A DNA stretch of 45,514 nucleotides from UMGS1387 sp045541355 (GTDB taxonomy: Bacteria > Bacillota > Clostridia > Oscillospirales > CAG-382): NCBI GenBank assembly GCA_045541355.1, contig JAZQIW010000087.1, forward strand, positions 1 through 45,514, in the 5' to 3' direction. Position numbers and translations under genes: made by a program. Position 1 is the stretch's first letter. The number at the start of each line of letters is the position of its first letter. Under the pieces are notes generated by a model. That model worked only from the letters and a program-made list of their open reading frames with translations. It did not search any database and had not been told where the DNA came from. Positions 1 through 6,943 of the stretch are shown in pieces.

Positions 1-1
1 C

Positions 2-643
2 TTTGATGATGTAAAGAACATGAAGTTCGACGGTCTTATTATTACGGGTGCTCCGATTGAGGACAAGGAATATGAGGATGTGGCGTACTGGAACGAAATC
101 TGCGAAATATTCAAATGGTCCGAGAAGAATGTGTATTCCTGCTTCTATATCTGCTGGGCAAGCCTTGCGGCACTTTACTATTACCACGGCGTAAAAAAGG
201 TCGCACTTCCCGAAAAGCTTTCGGGTGTATTCAGACATAAGGTGAAAAAGCCCGCACATCCCGTTGTGCGCGGCTTCGACCAGTACTTCTATGCGCCTCA
301 TTCCCGTCACTATGGCGTAAAAACAGAGGATGTCAAGGCAATAGAGGACATTGATATTCTTGCATCCAGCGAAAAGACGGGAGTTTATATCGCTTCAAGC
401 AAGGATATGAGAAGAATTTATGTTACGGGACACTCAGAGTATGACTATGACACCCTGAAGAATGAATATTTCAGGGATTTTGCCAAGGGAATGAATCCCC
501 ATGTGCCCGAAAACTACTTCCCCTATGACGACCCCGAAAGAGAGCCTGTTAATATCTGGAGAAGCCACGCGCATCTTCTCTATTCCAATTGGTTAAACTA
601 TGTTGTGTATCAGAAAACACCCTACGATTTGGGAAATATGTAA
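2..643 (+). CDS. metA: Homoserine O-acetyltransferase (MetA/MetAA family), 5' end outside window
   Basis: Acylates the hydroxyl of L-homoserine, the committing step of methionine synthesis, in the cytoplasm. The reading frame is open to the left edge, so the N-terminal part (roughly the first 100 residues of a protein of about 305) is missing; the first internal ATG at 20 is not the true start. Seen: FDGLIITGAPIE, the nucleophile Cys in YICWASLAALYY, and TGHSEYD carrying the catalytic His and Glu. In this family a Glu at the position after GAPI/V goes with acetyl-CoA use and a Gly (as in E. coli) with succinyl-CoA use; here it is Glu, so acetyltransferase is the better name. A lipoprotein gene follows after 38 nt; no terminator is visible between them. 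Confidence 0.93.
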   Translation, partial: FDDVKNMKFDGLIITGAPIEDKEYEDVAYWNEICEIFKWSEKNVYSCFYICWASLAALYYYHGVKKVALPEKLSGVFRHKVKKPAHPVVRGFDQYFYAPHSRHYGVKTEDVKAIEDIDILASSEKTGVYIASSKDMRRIYVTGHSEYDYDTLKNEYFRDFAKGMNPHVPENYFPYDDPEREPVNIWRSHAHLLYSNWLNYVVYQKTPYDLGNM

Positions 644-681
644 CCCGACACGCTATATATAATATATAGGAAGGAAAAATA

Positions 682-1524
682 ATGAAACATACAAAGAAAG
701 TCTTGGTGCTGCTGTGTGCATTGCTTGTTGCGGCAGCAGCCTGCTCCTGTAAAAAGCAGGAACAAACCAAAAACGAGCCCGTAAAGGAAAACCTTCCTCC
801 CGTTGTGGAGGAGACACCCGAGGAAACACCCGAGGAAATACCCGAGCAGAAGCCTGAGGATAAGCCCGTGGAAACACCCGAGCATAACCATACACACGAG
901 GAAGAAAAGCCCGAAACGAAAGAGGAGCTTGAGGCTCTTGCCGCCGAGGCTCTTTCAAAGCTCGAGACGCTTCCCGAATACCCCGCAGGATACCCTACCC
1001 TTGAGGATGTCAAGGCTCACTATGAAAAAGCAAATATGGCTGTCGGCTGGATTACAAGCACAGAAAAGATTGCCGTTAATTCCGCTGACACAATTATAAA
1101 GAACGGACTGCGTTATACAAGGGTTCGCCCCGATTGCCAGTACGGTGCCTCCGAGCTTAAAAAGCTTGCTCACGTGGAAACCGAAAAGCTCATATACAAC
1201 CTCGAAACCCTTAGGGCTTATTATGAGACTCTTCTCTGTAAGCAGGATGCCGAGGACTATATGCAGGATATTGCCGACATCAGACGCTTTACCGAGGGAG
1301 ATAACGGTGCGCTGTATGTTATAGACTTCAGCTATCTGCCCGACGGCTACACAAATGATGAGGAGTATTCCCTTACCAAAATCAATAATGATAAATACGA
1401 GTTTGTAGTAAATTACGGCGTCAAGACAAAAGACGGCGGCGTTAAACGCCATGATGAAACCATGTACTTCATTAAAGAAGACGGCAGATGGGTGCTTGAG
1501 GATTTCAGAGTCATAAAACAGTAG
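682..1524 (+). CDS. Lipoprotein with Glu/Pro-rich spacer and IseA-like C-terminal domain
   Basis: A 280-residue predicted lipoprotein. Residues 1-20 form a signal peptide with basic MKHTKK start, a hydrophobic run and a lipobox ending AAAAC, so the mature protein should be lipid-anchored on the outside of the membrane. Residues about 35-75 are an acidic, proline-rich spacer with imperfect ETPEE/IPEQKPEDKP repeats and a small His patch (HNHTH), likely spanning the wall. Residues about 105-280 (YEKANMAVGW ... YVIDF ... KYEFVVNYGV ... DGRWVLEDF) resemble the IseA/YoeB inhibitor domain of cell-wall DL-endopeptidases as recalled from many clostridial proteins; this match is by pattern only. Start chosen for the AGGAAGGA site 10 nt upstream. 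A perfect 17-bp palindrome (653-669) lies in the short gap after metA. Confidence 0.7.
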   Translation: MKHTKKVLVLLCALLVAAAACSCKKQEQTKNEPVKENLPPVVEETPEETPEEIPEQKPEDKPVETPEHNHTHEEEKPETKEELEALAAEALSKLETLPEYPAGYPTLEDVKAHYEKANMAVGWITSTEKIAVNSADTIIKNGLRYTRVRPDCQYGASELKKLAHVETEKLIYNLETLRAYYETLLCKQDAEDYMQDIADIRRFTEGDNGALYVIDFSYLPDGYTNDEEYSLTKINNDKYEFVVNYGVKTKDGGVKRHDETMYFIKEDGRWVLEDFRVIKQ

Positions 1525-1558
1525 ACTGTGTCCCTTGAGTTGCCTTGAAGCATGAATA

Positions 1559-1580
1559 AAATGCCAAAAACGGCATTTGT
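1559..1580 (+). terminator. Weak hairpin after the lipoprotein gene
   Basis: AAATGCC and GGCATTT form a 7-bp stem with a 6-nt A-rich loop, followed by GT rather than a long T run. It lies 35 nt after the lipoprotein stop and 36 nt before the next promoter. It may end the metA-lipoprotein transcript; the short U tract makes it weak. Confidence 0.4.
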
Positions 1581-1615
1581 TCACATAATGTTTACAAAAA
1601 AATATGCAAAACCTA

Positions 1616-1644
1616 TTGCAAAACGAAAAACCCTGTGGTAAACT
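1616..1644 (+). promoter_or_regulatory. Sigma-A promoter of the ribosomal superoperon
   Basis: TTGCAA (1616-1621), a 17-nt spacer and TAAACT (1639-1644), with TG one base upstream of the -10 box (extended -10). Transcription would begin near 1651, giving a leader of about 430 nt before rpsJ. It is the only good promoter seen before the first ribosomal gene. Confidence 0.7.
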
Positions 1645-1808
1645 ATCTAAGCTTGATGTGCGATGAAGCGGGAGGTTGCGACTTCGGTCGGTAATTTCCG
1701 TGGAGTATGTCCGATAAACGGGCGACAGCAAAGATGAACCGTAAGCAGGGTTTTTTCTTGTCGTTTGCCTTTTCAAGCGAAGGCAGTGCGGCGGCAGGAG
1801 GTAAAGCC

Positions 1809-1889
1809 ATGCAACGGCTCAAGTGTTCAACACGAGCCGAGGAACGGCCGATAAGAGTATCGGTACGCCTTGCGTGTGTCACGCCATAA
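1809..1889 (+). CDS. Possible 26-residue leader peptide in the rpsJ leader
   Basis: A short frame with ATG at 1809 and TAA at 1887-1889, preceded by AGGAGGT (1796-1802) at a spacing of 6 nt, an ideal ribosome binding site. The peptide begins MQRLKCSTRAEERPIR and has five Arg in 26 residues. Its stop codon falls in the AUAA loop of the 8-bp hairpin 1878-1897, and the attenuator starts 30 nt further on, so a terminating ribosome would cover that hairpin. Translation is unproven; the AGGAGG could instead be a conserved part of the RNA fold. No match to a known leader peptide is recalled. Confidence 0.3.
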   Translation: MQRLKCSTRAEERPIRVSVRLACVTP

Positions 1890-1919
1890 GGTGTGGCAGG
1901 AAATACTTGGTTAAAGCTG

Positions 1920-1959
1920 CCCGAGACCCTTTCCCTAGCGTAGAGGATTTCGGGTTTTT
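1920..1959 (+). terminator. Attenuator-type terminator in the rpsJ leader
   Basis: CCCGAGA (1920-1926) pairs with TTTCGGG (1948-1954), with further inner pairs (CC/GG, CTA/TAG around a GCG loop), followed at once by TTTTT (1955-1959). It sits 125 nt upstream of rpsJ, inside the transcript. A second TTCGGGG (1962-1968) just after the T run can pair with the same CCCGA arm, which would place the T run in a loop and allow read-through. Confidence 0.6.
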
Positions 1960-2083
1960 AATTCGGGGACACCACGAAACACCCGGATGCGTGTTCAAAT
2001 TTACTGTGCCGCATTTTAAAACTTCCTTCGTTATTATTAATAGCACGCAGGCGAAGGACAAAAATTTTAAAGGAGGCAGAAAA

Positions 2084-2398
2084 ATGGCAACTCAGGAAAA
2101 AATCAGAATCAGACTCAAGGCTTACGATCACACTCTCATCGATCAGGCTGCAGAAAAGATCGTAGAAGCTGCAAAGAGAAACGGCGCTAAGGTTTCCGGT
2201 CCTATACCCCTTCCCACAGACAAGGAAGTAGTTACTATCCTTCGTGCGGTTCACAAGTATAAGGACAGCCGTGAACAGTTTGAGTTCAGAACTCACAAGA
2301 GACTCATCGACATCCTCAAGCCCTCACAGAAGGCTATCGAGGCACTTGTTGATATTGAGCTCCCTGCAGGTGTTGAATCCGAAATCATTACATTCTAA
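2084..2398 (+). CDS. rpsJ: 30S ribosomal protein S10 (uS10)
   Basis: Component of the 30S head, also the NusE partner in antitermination complexes. 104 residues, the usual size. Family marks: KIRIRLKAYDHTLID near the start, the GPIPLPT segment and the FRTHKRLIDI stretch. ATG at 2084 was chosen because AAAGGAGG lies 6-7 nt upstream and because the protein then starts MATQEKIRIRL; the frame is open further upstream into the leader but that part is RNA structure, not S10. First gene of the superoperon. Unusually, 193 nt separate it from rplC. Confidence 0.98.
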   Translation: MATQEKIRIRLKAYDHTLIDQAAEKIVEAAKRNGAKVSGPIPLPTDKEVVTILRAVHKYKDSREQFEFRTHKRLIDILKPSQKAIEALVDIELPAGVESEIITF

Positions 2399-2577
2399 TT
2401 GATTTAAGGAAGACACTGCAAAAAAACAAAGCGTTATTGCCGCAAGGGAAACCTTGAGGTTAATACAAATCGAGGGTGTCTATACCGCACCCGAGATAGG
2501 ATTTAAATCCGGTCATGTTGGCCGTTGTTCCGGGGGTTGCAATTTCCGGAATAATACAAGGCGGTCAACCAATAACT
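2399..2577 (+). promoter_or_regulatory. Structured spacer between rpsJ and rplC
   Basis: Non-coding 193-nt gap with several hairpins: CAAGG-GAAA-CCTTG (2443-2456, GNRA loop); GGGTG/CACCC with a 9-nt loop (about 2474-2492); and a two-part long stem in which TTGGCCG (2518-2524) pairs with CGGTCAA (2562-2568) around an inner TTCCGG/CCGGAA stem (2528-2533 with 2546-2551). The last stem ends 10 nt before the rplC ribosome binding site. No promoter consensus or T-run terminator was found. It may be a protein-binding or processing site for rplC-rplD control; this is inference from structure and place. Confidence 0.5.
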
Positions 2578-2591
2578 AAGGAGGAAAAGAC

Positions 2592-3215
2592 ATGAAGAAA
2601 GGTATAATCGGTAAGAAACTCGGCATGACTCAGATCTTTGACGAAGTGGGAAATGTAATTCCCGTAACAGTCATTGAAGCAGGTCCCTGCGTAGTCGTTC
2701 AGAAGAAGACAGTGGAAAATGACGGCTATGATGCTGTACAGCTTGGCTTCGAAAACGTGGAAGAAAGAAAGCTTTCAAAGCCCGCAAAGGGACACCAGGC
2801 TAAGGCAGGAACAATGAAGAGACATCTCAAGGAATTCAGACTTGACGATGCAGCGTCTATGAATGTAGGCGACGAAATTAAGGCAGACGTTTTCGCAGCA
2901 GGCGAATGCGTTGACGTAACAGGTCTCACAAAGGGTCACGGTTACACAGGTGCAATCAAGCGTTGGAACTTACACAAGCTTGAAATGACACACGGTGTAG
3001 GTCCTGTTCACCGTCAGTCCGGTTCAATGGGTGTTATCGACCCCGCCAGAATCTTCAAGGGTAAGAAGATGGCAGGTCAGTACGGTCATGAACAGGTGAC
3101 AATGCAGAACCTCGATGTAGTAAAAGTAGACGTTGAGAAGAACCTCATCGCCGTAAAGGGTGCTGTTCCCGGCCCCAAGGGCGGTATCGTGTTCGTTCGC
3201 TCAACAGTAAAGTAA
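2592..3215 (+). CDS. rplC: 50S ribosomal protein L3 (uL3)
   Basis: Binds domain VI of 23S rRNA and reaches the peptidyl transferase centre through a long loop; an early assembly protein. 207 residues, normal length. Marks seen: N-terminal MKKGIIGKKLGMTQIFD, the loop KGHGYTGAIKRW, and GVIDPARIFKGKKMAGQYG, the site that holds the methylated Gln in some bacteria. AAGGAGG stands 7 nt before the ATG. rplD follows after 18 nt. Confidence 0.98.
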   Translation: MKKGIIGKKLGMTQIFDEVGNVIPVTVIEAGPCVVVQKKTVENDGYDAVQLGFENVEERKLSKPAKGHQAKAGTMKRHLKEFRLDDAASMNVGDEIKADVFAAGECVDVTGLTKGHGYTGAIKRWNLHKLEMTHGVGPVHRQSGSMGVIDPARIFKGKKMAGQYGHEQVTMQNLDVVKVDVEKNLIAVKGAVPGPKGGIVFVRSTVK

Positions 3216-3233
3216 GCGAAGGAGGAAACATAA

Positions 3234-3854
3234 ATGCCAAACGTAGCAGTATTTGATATGGCAGGCAACAAGCAGGGCGAAATGGAGCTCAGCGCTACCG
3301 TATTCGGCGCAGAAGTAAATGAACCCGTCCTCCACAGCGTTGTCAGAGCATATCTCTTAAATCAGAGACAGGGTACACAGAGTACCAAGACAAGAGCAGA
3401 AGTTTCCGGCGGCGGCATCAAGCCTTGGAGACAGAAGGGTACAGGTCGTGCAAGACAGGGTTCAACCCGTTCACCTCAGTGGGTACACGGCGGTATCGCA
3501 TTCGGCCCCAAGCCCAGAAGCTGGAAGGTTTCTATCAATAAGAAGGTAAAGAGAATCGCTATGCAGTCTGCACTCAGCGCAAAGGTTGCTGAAAATGAGC
3601 TCGTAGTAGTAGATTCCATCGCAACAGGCGAATACAAGACCAAGAAGATCGTTGAAATGCTTAAGGCACTCGGTGCAAAGAAGGCGCTTATCGTTCTTCC
3701 TGAGGTTGACAAGTTCGTAGTTGAGTCTGCGTCCAACATTCAGGGCGTAAAGACAGCAATCCCCGGCACACTCAATGTATACGACATTCTCAAGTATGAT
3801 ATGTTCATCGTTGCTAAGGATGCTGTTAAAGTAATCGAGGAGGTATACGCATAA
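3234..3854 (+). CDS. rplD: 50S ribosomal protein L4 (uL4)
   Basis: Lines the polypeptide exit tunnel with L22 and in enterobacteria represses its own operon by binding the leader. 206 residues. The tunnel-loop sequence GGGIKPWRQKGTGRARQGS is intact, as is SPQWVHGGIAFGPKPR. Start has GGAGG 9 nt upstream. Its stop TAA overlaps the rplW ATG by one base (TAATG), so the two are probably coupled in translation. It is the obvious candidate ligand of the two structured RNA regions upstream, but nothing here proves that. Confidence 0.98.
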   Translation: MPNVAVFDMAGNKQGEMELSATVFGAEVNEPVLHSVVRAYLLNQRQGTQSTKTRAEVSGGGIKPWRQKGTGRARQGSTRSPQWVHGGIAFGPKPRSWKVSINKKVKRIAMQSALSAKVAENELVVVDSIATGEYKTKKIVEMLKALGAKKALIVLPEVDKFVVESASNIQGVKTAIPGTLNVYDILKYDMFIVAKDAVKVIEEVYA

Positions 3855-4147
3855 TGAAAACATTACATGACGTTATTATCAAGCCGATTATTACTGAAGA
3901 CAGTATGGCAAGACTTGCTGACAAGAAGTACACATTTGAAGTAGCTTCCGACGCTTCCAAGGTTGAAATCAAGAAGGCAGTGGAAGAAATCTTCAAGGTG
4001 AAGGTTGACAAGGTTAACACAATCAGCATGAAGAGCAAGAACAAGAGAGTTGGCTACCACTTCGGCAAGACAAGCGAGTGGAAGAAGGCAATCGTAACTC
4101 TTAAGCCCGATTCCAAGACTATCGAATTCTTCGATAGCATGATGTAA
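3854..4147 (+). CDS. rplW: 50S ribosomal protein L23 (uL23)
   Basis: Sits at the tunnel exit and is the docking point for trigger factor and SRP. 97 residues. Marks: HDVIIKPIITEDS at the N-terminus, YTFEVASDASK, and the basic loop ending KRVGYHFGKTSEWKKAIVTL. Begins within the stop of rplD. A 74-nt gap follows before rplB. Confidence 0.97.
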   Translation: MKTLHDVIIKPIITEDSMARLADKKYTFEVASDASKVEIKKAVEEIFKVKVDKVNTISMKSKNKRVGYHFGKTSEWKKAIVTLKPDSKTIEFFDSMM

Positions 4148-4169
4148 TCGGAAGAAAGTTTTCAAACGC

Positions 4170-4204
4170 GGCGGCAAAGGGGCGCCAAACCCCACGGTAT
4201 CGCC
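4170..4204 (+). promoter_or_regulatory. Small hairpin between rplW and rplB
   Basis: GGGG-CGCCAAA-CCCC (4179-4193), with an outer GGCG/CGCC pair (4170-4173 with 4201-4204). No T run follows, so it is not a plain terminator. It could slow processing or shape translation of rplB. Confidence 0.35.
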
Positions 4205-4221
4205 GAGAAATGGAGTAAAAA

Positions 4222-5055
4222 ATGGCAGTTAAGACATTTAAACCTACTACTCCGGCAAGAAGACAGATGACTGTTCCCAGCTTCGATGAAATCACAAAGA
4301 AGACTCCCGAGAAAAGTCTCGTAACAGTCCTCAAGAAGCATGCCGGACGTAACAATACAGGTAAGATAACCGTTCGTCATCAGGGCGGCGGCAACAGAAT
4401 CAAGTACAGAATCATCGACTTTAAGAAGAAGATTGAAAATGTACCCGCAACAGTTCTCGCAATCGAATACGACCCCAACAGAACAGCTTACATCGCACTC
4501 ATGCAGTACGAAACAGGCGAAAAGACATACAGCATCGCGCCCGTAGGTCTTAAGGTTGGCGACGTAGTAATGAACGGCAAGGAAGCAGATATCAAGCCCG
4601 GTAACGTGCTTGCAATCAATGACATTCCCGTCGGTACACTTATCCACAACATCGAGCTCTACCCCGGCAAGGGCGGTCAGCTTGTAAGAAGTGCAGGTAC
4701 TTACGCACAGCTTATGGCTAAGGAGAACGGTGTTGCTCAGGTAAGACTTCCCTCCGGTGAAGTAAGAATCATCAGACTTGACTGTAAGGCAACAATCGGT
4801 CAGGTAGGTAATCTCGAACACGAAAACATCAACATCGGTAAGGCAGGTAAGAAGCGCCATATGGGCATCCGTCCTACCGTACGCGGTTCCGTAATGAACC
4901 CCTGTGATCACCCCCACGGTGGTGGTGAAGGCAGAGCTCCCATCGGTCGTGCAACACCTGTTACACCTTGGGGCAAGCCCGCACTCGGTTATAAGACAAG
5001 AAACAAGAAGAATCGCACAGATAAGTTCATCGTTAAGAGAAGAAACGATAAGTAA
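4222..5055 (+). CDS. rplB: 50S ribosomal protein L2 (uL2)
   Basis: Largest 50S protein, needed for subunit joining and for peptidyl transferase activity. 277 residues, full length. Marks: MAVKTFKPTTPARRQMTV start, the GRNNTGKITVRHQGGGNR segment, and the conserved C-terminal NPCDHPHGGGEGRAPIGR with the His important for activity, then a Lys/Arg-rich tail. Ribosome binding site is the modest GGAG before TAAAAA ATG. rpsS follows after 29 nt. Confidence 0.98.
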   Translation: MAVKTFKPTTPARRQMTVPSFDEITKKTPEKSLVTVLKKHAGRNNTGKITVRHQGGGNRIKYRIIDFKKKIENVPATVLAIEYDPNRTAYIALMQYETGEKTYSIAPVGLKVGDVVMNGKEADIKPGNVLAINDIPVGTLIHNIELYPGKGGQLVRSAGTYAQLMAKENGVAQVRLPSGEVRIIRLDCKATIGQVGNLEHENINIGKAGKKRHMGIRPTVRGSVMNPCDHPHGGGEGRAPIGRATPVTPWGKPALGYKTRNKKNRTDKFIVKRRNDK

Positions 5056-5084
5056 TCTTACGGTGATATAAGGAGGAAATAACT

Positions 5085-5357
5085 TTGAGCAGAAGCATTA
5101 AAAAAGGACCTTTCGTCGAAGCAAAGCTCTTCAAGAGAATTGAAGAAATGAACGCTCAGGGCGAAAAGAGAGTTCTCAAGACATGGTCTAGAGCTTCCAC
5201 AATATTCCCTCAGTTCGTGGGTCACACAATCGCTGTTCATGACGGCAGAAAGCACGTTCCCGTATATGTAACCGAAGATATGGTTGGACATAAGCTCGGC
5301 GAATTTGCTCCCACAAGAACATTCAAGGGACACGCAGGCTCTAAGACAAGTAAGTAA
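5085..5357 (+). CDS. rpsS: 30S ribosomal protein S19 (uS19), TTG start
   Basis: Head protein of the 30S subunit that contacts the A-site tRNA and S13. 90 residues. The start is TTG at 5085: AAGGAGG is 8 nt upstream and the product then opens (M)SRSIKKGPFVEAKL, exactly the family N-terminus, while no ATG fits. Further marks: TIFPQFVGHTIAVHDGRKHV and the GEFAPTRTFKGH end. Confidence 0.97.
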   Translation: MSRSIKKGPFVEAKLFKRIEEMNAQGEKRVLKTWSRASTIFPQFVGHTIAVHDGRKHVPVYVTEDMVGHKLGEFAPTRTFKGHAGSKTSK

Positions 5358-5379
5358 TAAATCGAAATCGAACGCAGTA

Positions 5380-5394
5380 CCGTACACAGTACGG
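5380..5394 (+). promoter_or_regulatory. Hairpin between rpsS and rplV
   Basis: CCGTAC-ACA-GTACGG, a perfect 6-bp stem with a triloop, 27 nt before the rplV start and with no following T run. Likely an RNA processing or spacer structure; function unknown. Confidence 0.35.
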
Positions 5395-5421
5395 ACAAGT
5401 ATTGCGAAAGGAGGCTAACTC

Positions 5422-5757
5422 ATGGAAGCAAAAGCATATTTAAGAGATCTGAGAATATCCCCCAGAAAGGTTTCGATAGTTCTCGACCTCATCAGAAATA
5501 AAGATGTTGCGACCGCAGCGGCAATCCTTGCTAACACACCTAAGGCAGCAAGCCTTCCCGTTGCAAAGCTTTTAAAGAGCGCAGTTGCAAACGCTGAAAA
5601 CAACAACGGCATGGATGTTTCCAAGCTCTATGTTTCACAGTGCTTCGTAACTCCCGCAAGAATAGCTAAGAGAATACAGCCCCGTGCACAGGGCAGAGCT
5701 TTCAGAATTCTTAAGAGAAGCTCACACGTAACAATCGCGGTAGCTGAAAAGCAGTAA
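5422..5757 (+). CDS. rplV: 50S ribosomal protein L22 (uL22)
   Basis: Touches all six domains of 23S rRNA and forms part of the tunnel constriction; changes in its loop are known from macrolide resistance. 111 residues. Marks: LRISPRKVSIVLDLIRNK and the tunnel hairpin region QPRAQGRAFRILKRSSHVTI. AAAGGAGG lies 8 nt before the ATG. An 83-nt gap follows, holding a weak ACGTA/TACGT hairpin (about 5795-5811). Confidence 0.97.
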   Translation: MEAKAYLRDLRISPRKVSIVLDLIRNKDVATAAAILANTPKAASLPVAKLLKSAVANAENNNGMDVSKLYVSQCFVTPARIAKRIQPRAQGRAFRILKRSSHVTIAVAEKQ

Positions 5758-5840
5758 TCGCAAGGTGCAAACACAAATTAAAATTTAAGAAGACGTAAAA
5801 TAAATACGTTAAATCCAACAAAGGAGGCTTAATACGGAGT

Positions 5841-6524
5841 ATGGGTCAGAAAGTTAATCCGCACGGCTTACGTGTAGGCGTAATAAAAGACTGGGACTCC
5901 AGATGGTTCGTTAAAGACGAAGTATTCGGAGATACTCTTGTAGCAGACTACAAGCTCAGAAATTGGCTTAAAGAAAAACTGCAGGGTGCCGGCGTTCCCA
6001 AGATTGAAATTGAACGTGACGGCAAGAGAATAAAGGTGTTTATCCACTGCGCAAAGCCCGGTATCATCATCGGTAAGCAGGGCGCAGAAATCGATAAGCT
6101 CAAGGGAGAAATTGAAGCGTTCACAGGTGAAACATGCCTTGTAAACGTAACAGAAGTAAAGTCCCCCGACCTCAACGCACAGCTCGTATCCGAGTCCATC
6201 GCAGCACAGCTCGAAAGAAGAATTGCATTCAGAAGAGCAATGAAGCAGGCAATCGGAAGAACAATGAAGCTCGGCGCAAAGGGTATCAAGGTTCAGCTCT
6301 CCGGCCGTCTTAACGGTGCGGAAATCGCAAGAACCGAAACTTATCATGAAGGTACAATTCCGCTTCAGACAATCAGAGCAGACATCGACTACGGTTTCTG
6401 GGAAGCAAACACAACTTACGGAAAAATCGGTGTAAAGGTTTGGATTTACAGAGGCGAAGTTCTTGCAAATGCAGCAAAGAGACAGAACAGAAGACCTTCA
6501 AAGACTGAAGGAGGCGAAAGATAA
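5841..6524 (+). CDS. rpsC: 30S ribosomal protein S3 (uS3)
   Basis: Part of the mRNA entry channel and of the ribosomal helicase activity with S4. 227 residues. N-terminal MGQKVNPHGLRVG; KH domain with the GXXG-type loop in KPGIIIGKQGAEIDKLKGE; C-terminal GRLNGAEIARTE and IDYGF. The last 15 residues are basic. Stop is only 2 nt from rplP, whose ribosome binding site (GGAGG) lies in the final rpsC codons. Confidence 0.98.
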   Translation: MGQKVNPHGLRVGVIKDWDSRWFVKDEVFGDTLVADYKLRNWLKEKLQGAGVPKIEIERDGKRIKVFIHCAKPGIIIGKQGAEIDKLKGEIEAFTGETCLVNVTEVKSPDLNAQLVSESIAAQLERRIAFRRAMKQAIGRTMKLGAKGIKVQLSGRLNGAEIARTETYHEGTIPLQTIRADIDYGFWEANTTYGKIGVKVWIYRGEVLANAAKRQNRRPSKTEGGER

Positions 6525-6526
6525 CT

Positions 6527-6940
6527 ATGTTAATGCCAAAGAGAGTTAAGTACAGAAGAGTACAAAGAGGCAGAATGACCGGTAAGGCAACTCGTGGCAA
6601 CACAGTTTCTAACGGTGAATTTGGTCTTCAGGCGGTAGAACCCGCATGGATCACAAGCAACCAGATCGAAGCAGCCAGAATCGCGATGACAAGATACATC
6701 AAGCGTGGCGGTAAGGTTTGGATCAAGATATTCCCCGACAAGCCCGTAACAGAAAAGCCCGCTGAAACTCGAATGGGTTCCGGTAAGGGTTCACCTGAAT
6801 ACTGGGTAGCGGTAGTTAAGCCCGGCAGAGTAATGTTTGAAATGGCAGGCGTAACAGAAGAACAGGCAAGAGAAGCTATGCGTCTCGCATCTCACAAGCT
6901 TCCCGTAAAGTGCAAGTTTGTTAAAAAAGAGGAGGCATAA
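6527..6940 (+). CDS. rplP: 50S ribosomal protein L16 (uL16)
   Basis: Organises the A-site region of the 50S subunit. 137 residues. N-terminus MLMPKRVKYRRVQRGRM is the standard form, which supports ATG 6527 over ATG 6533. RMGSGKGSPEYWVAVVKPG, containing the conserved Arg that can be hydroxylated in some bacteria, is present. Ends 3 nt before rpmC, so the pair is tightly coupled. Confidence 0.97.
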   Translation: MLMPKRVKYRRVQRGRMTGKATRGNTVSNGEFGLQAVEPAWITSNQIEAARIAMTRYIKRGGKVWIKIFPDKPVTEKPAETRMGSGKGSPEYWVAVVKPGRVMFEMAGVTEEQAREAMRLASHKLPVKCKFVKKEEA

Positions 6941-6943
6941 GGA

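Larger units (their letters stand above)
1651..2083 (+). ncRNA. Long structured 5' leader of the rpsJ (S10) operon
   Basis: About 430 nt of mostly non-coding, locally self-complementary sequence between promoter and rpsJ. Stems seen by eye: CGAC-TTCG-GTCG (1679-1690, UUCG tetraloop); CCG-ATAAA-CGG (1711-1721 region); GCCTT/AAGGC (about 1768-1785); CCGATA-AGAG-TATCGG (1848-1863); an 8-bp stem with AUAA loop (1878-1897); a terminator-like hairpin (1920-1959, separate entry); AACAC/GTGTT near 1978-1996; and TCCTTCG/CGAAGGA (2024-2030 with 2052-2058) just before the ribosome binding site. In E. coli the S10 operon is controlled by L4 through its leader; that this leader does the same is inference. 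I do not recognise it as a named RNA family. Confidence 0.6.

Noticed and set aside
955..1776. 273-codon minus-strand frame opposite the lipoprotein and leader
   Set aside because: It is a shadow of the lipoprotein gene and leader, with no ribosome binding site and no recognisable domain.
1823..2083. Longer rpsJ starting upstream in the leader
   Set aside because: S10 begins at MATQEKIRIRL with a perfect ribosome binding site; the upstream part is structured RNA and includes the terminator.
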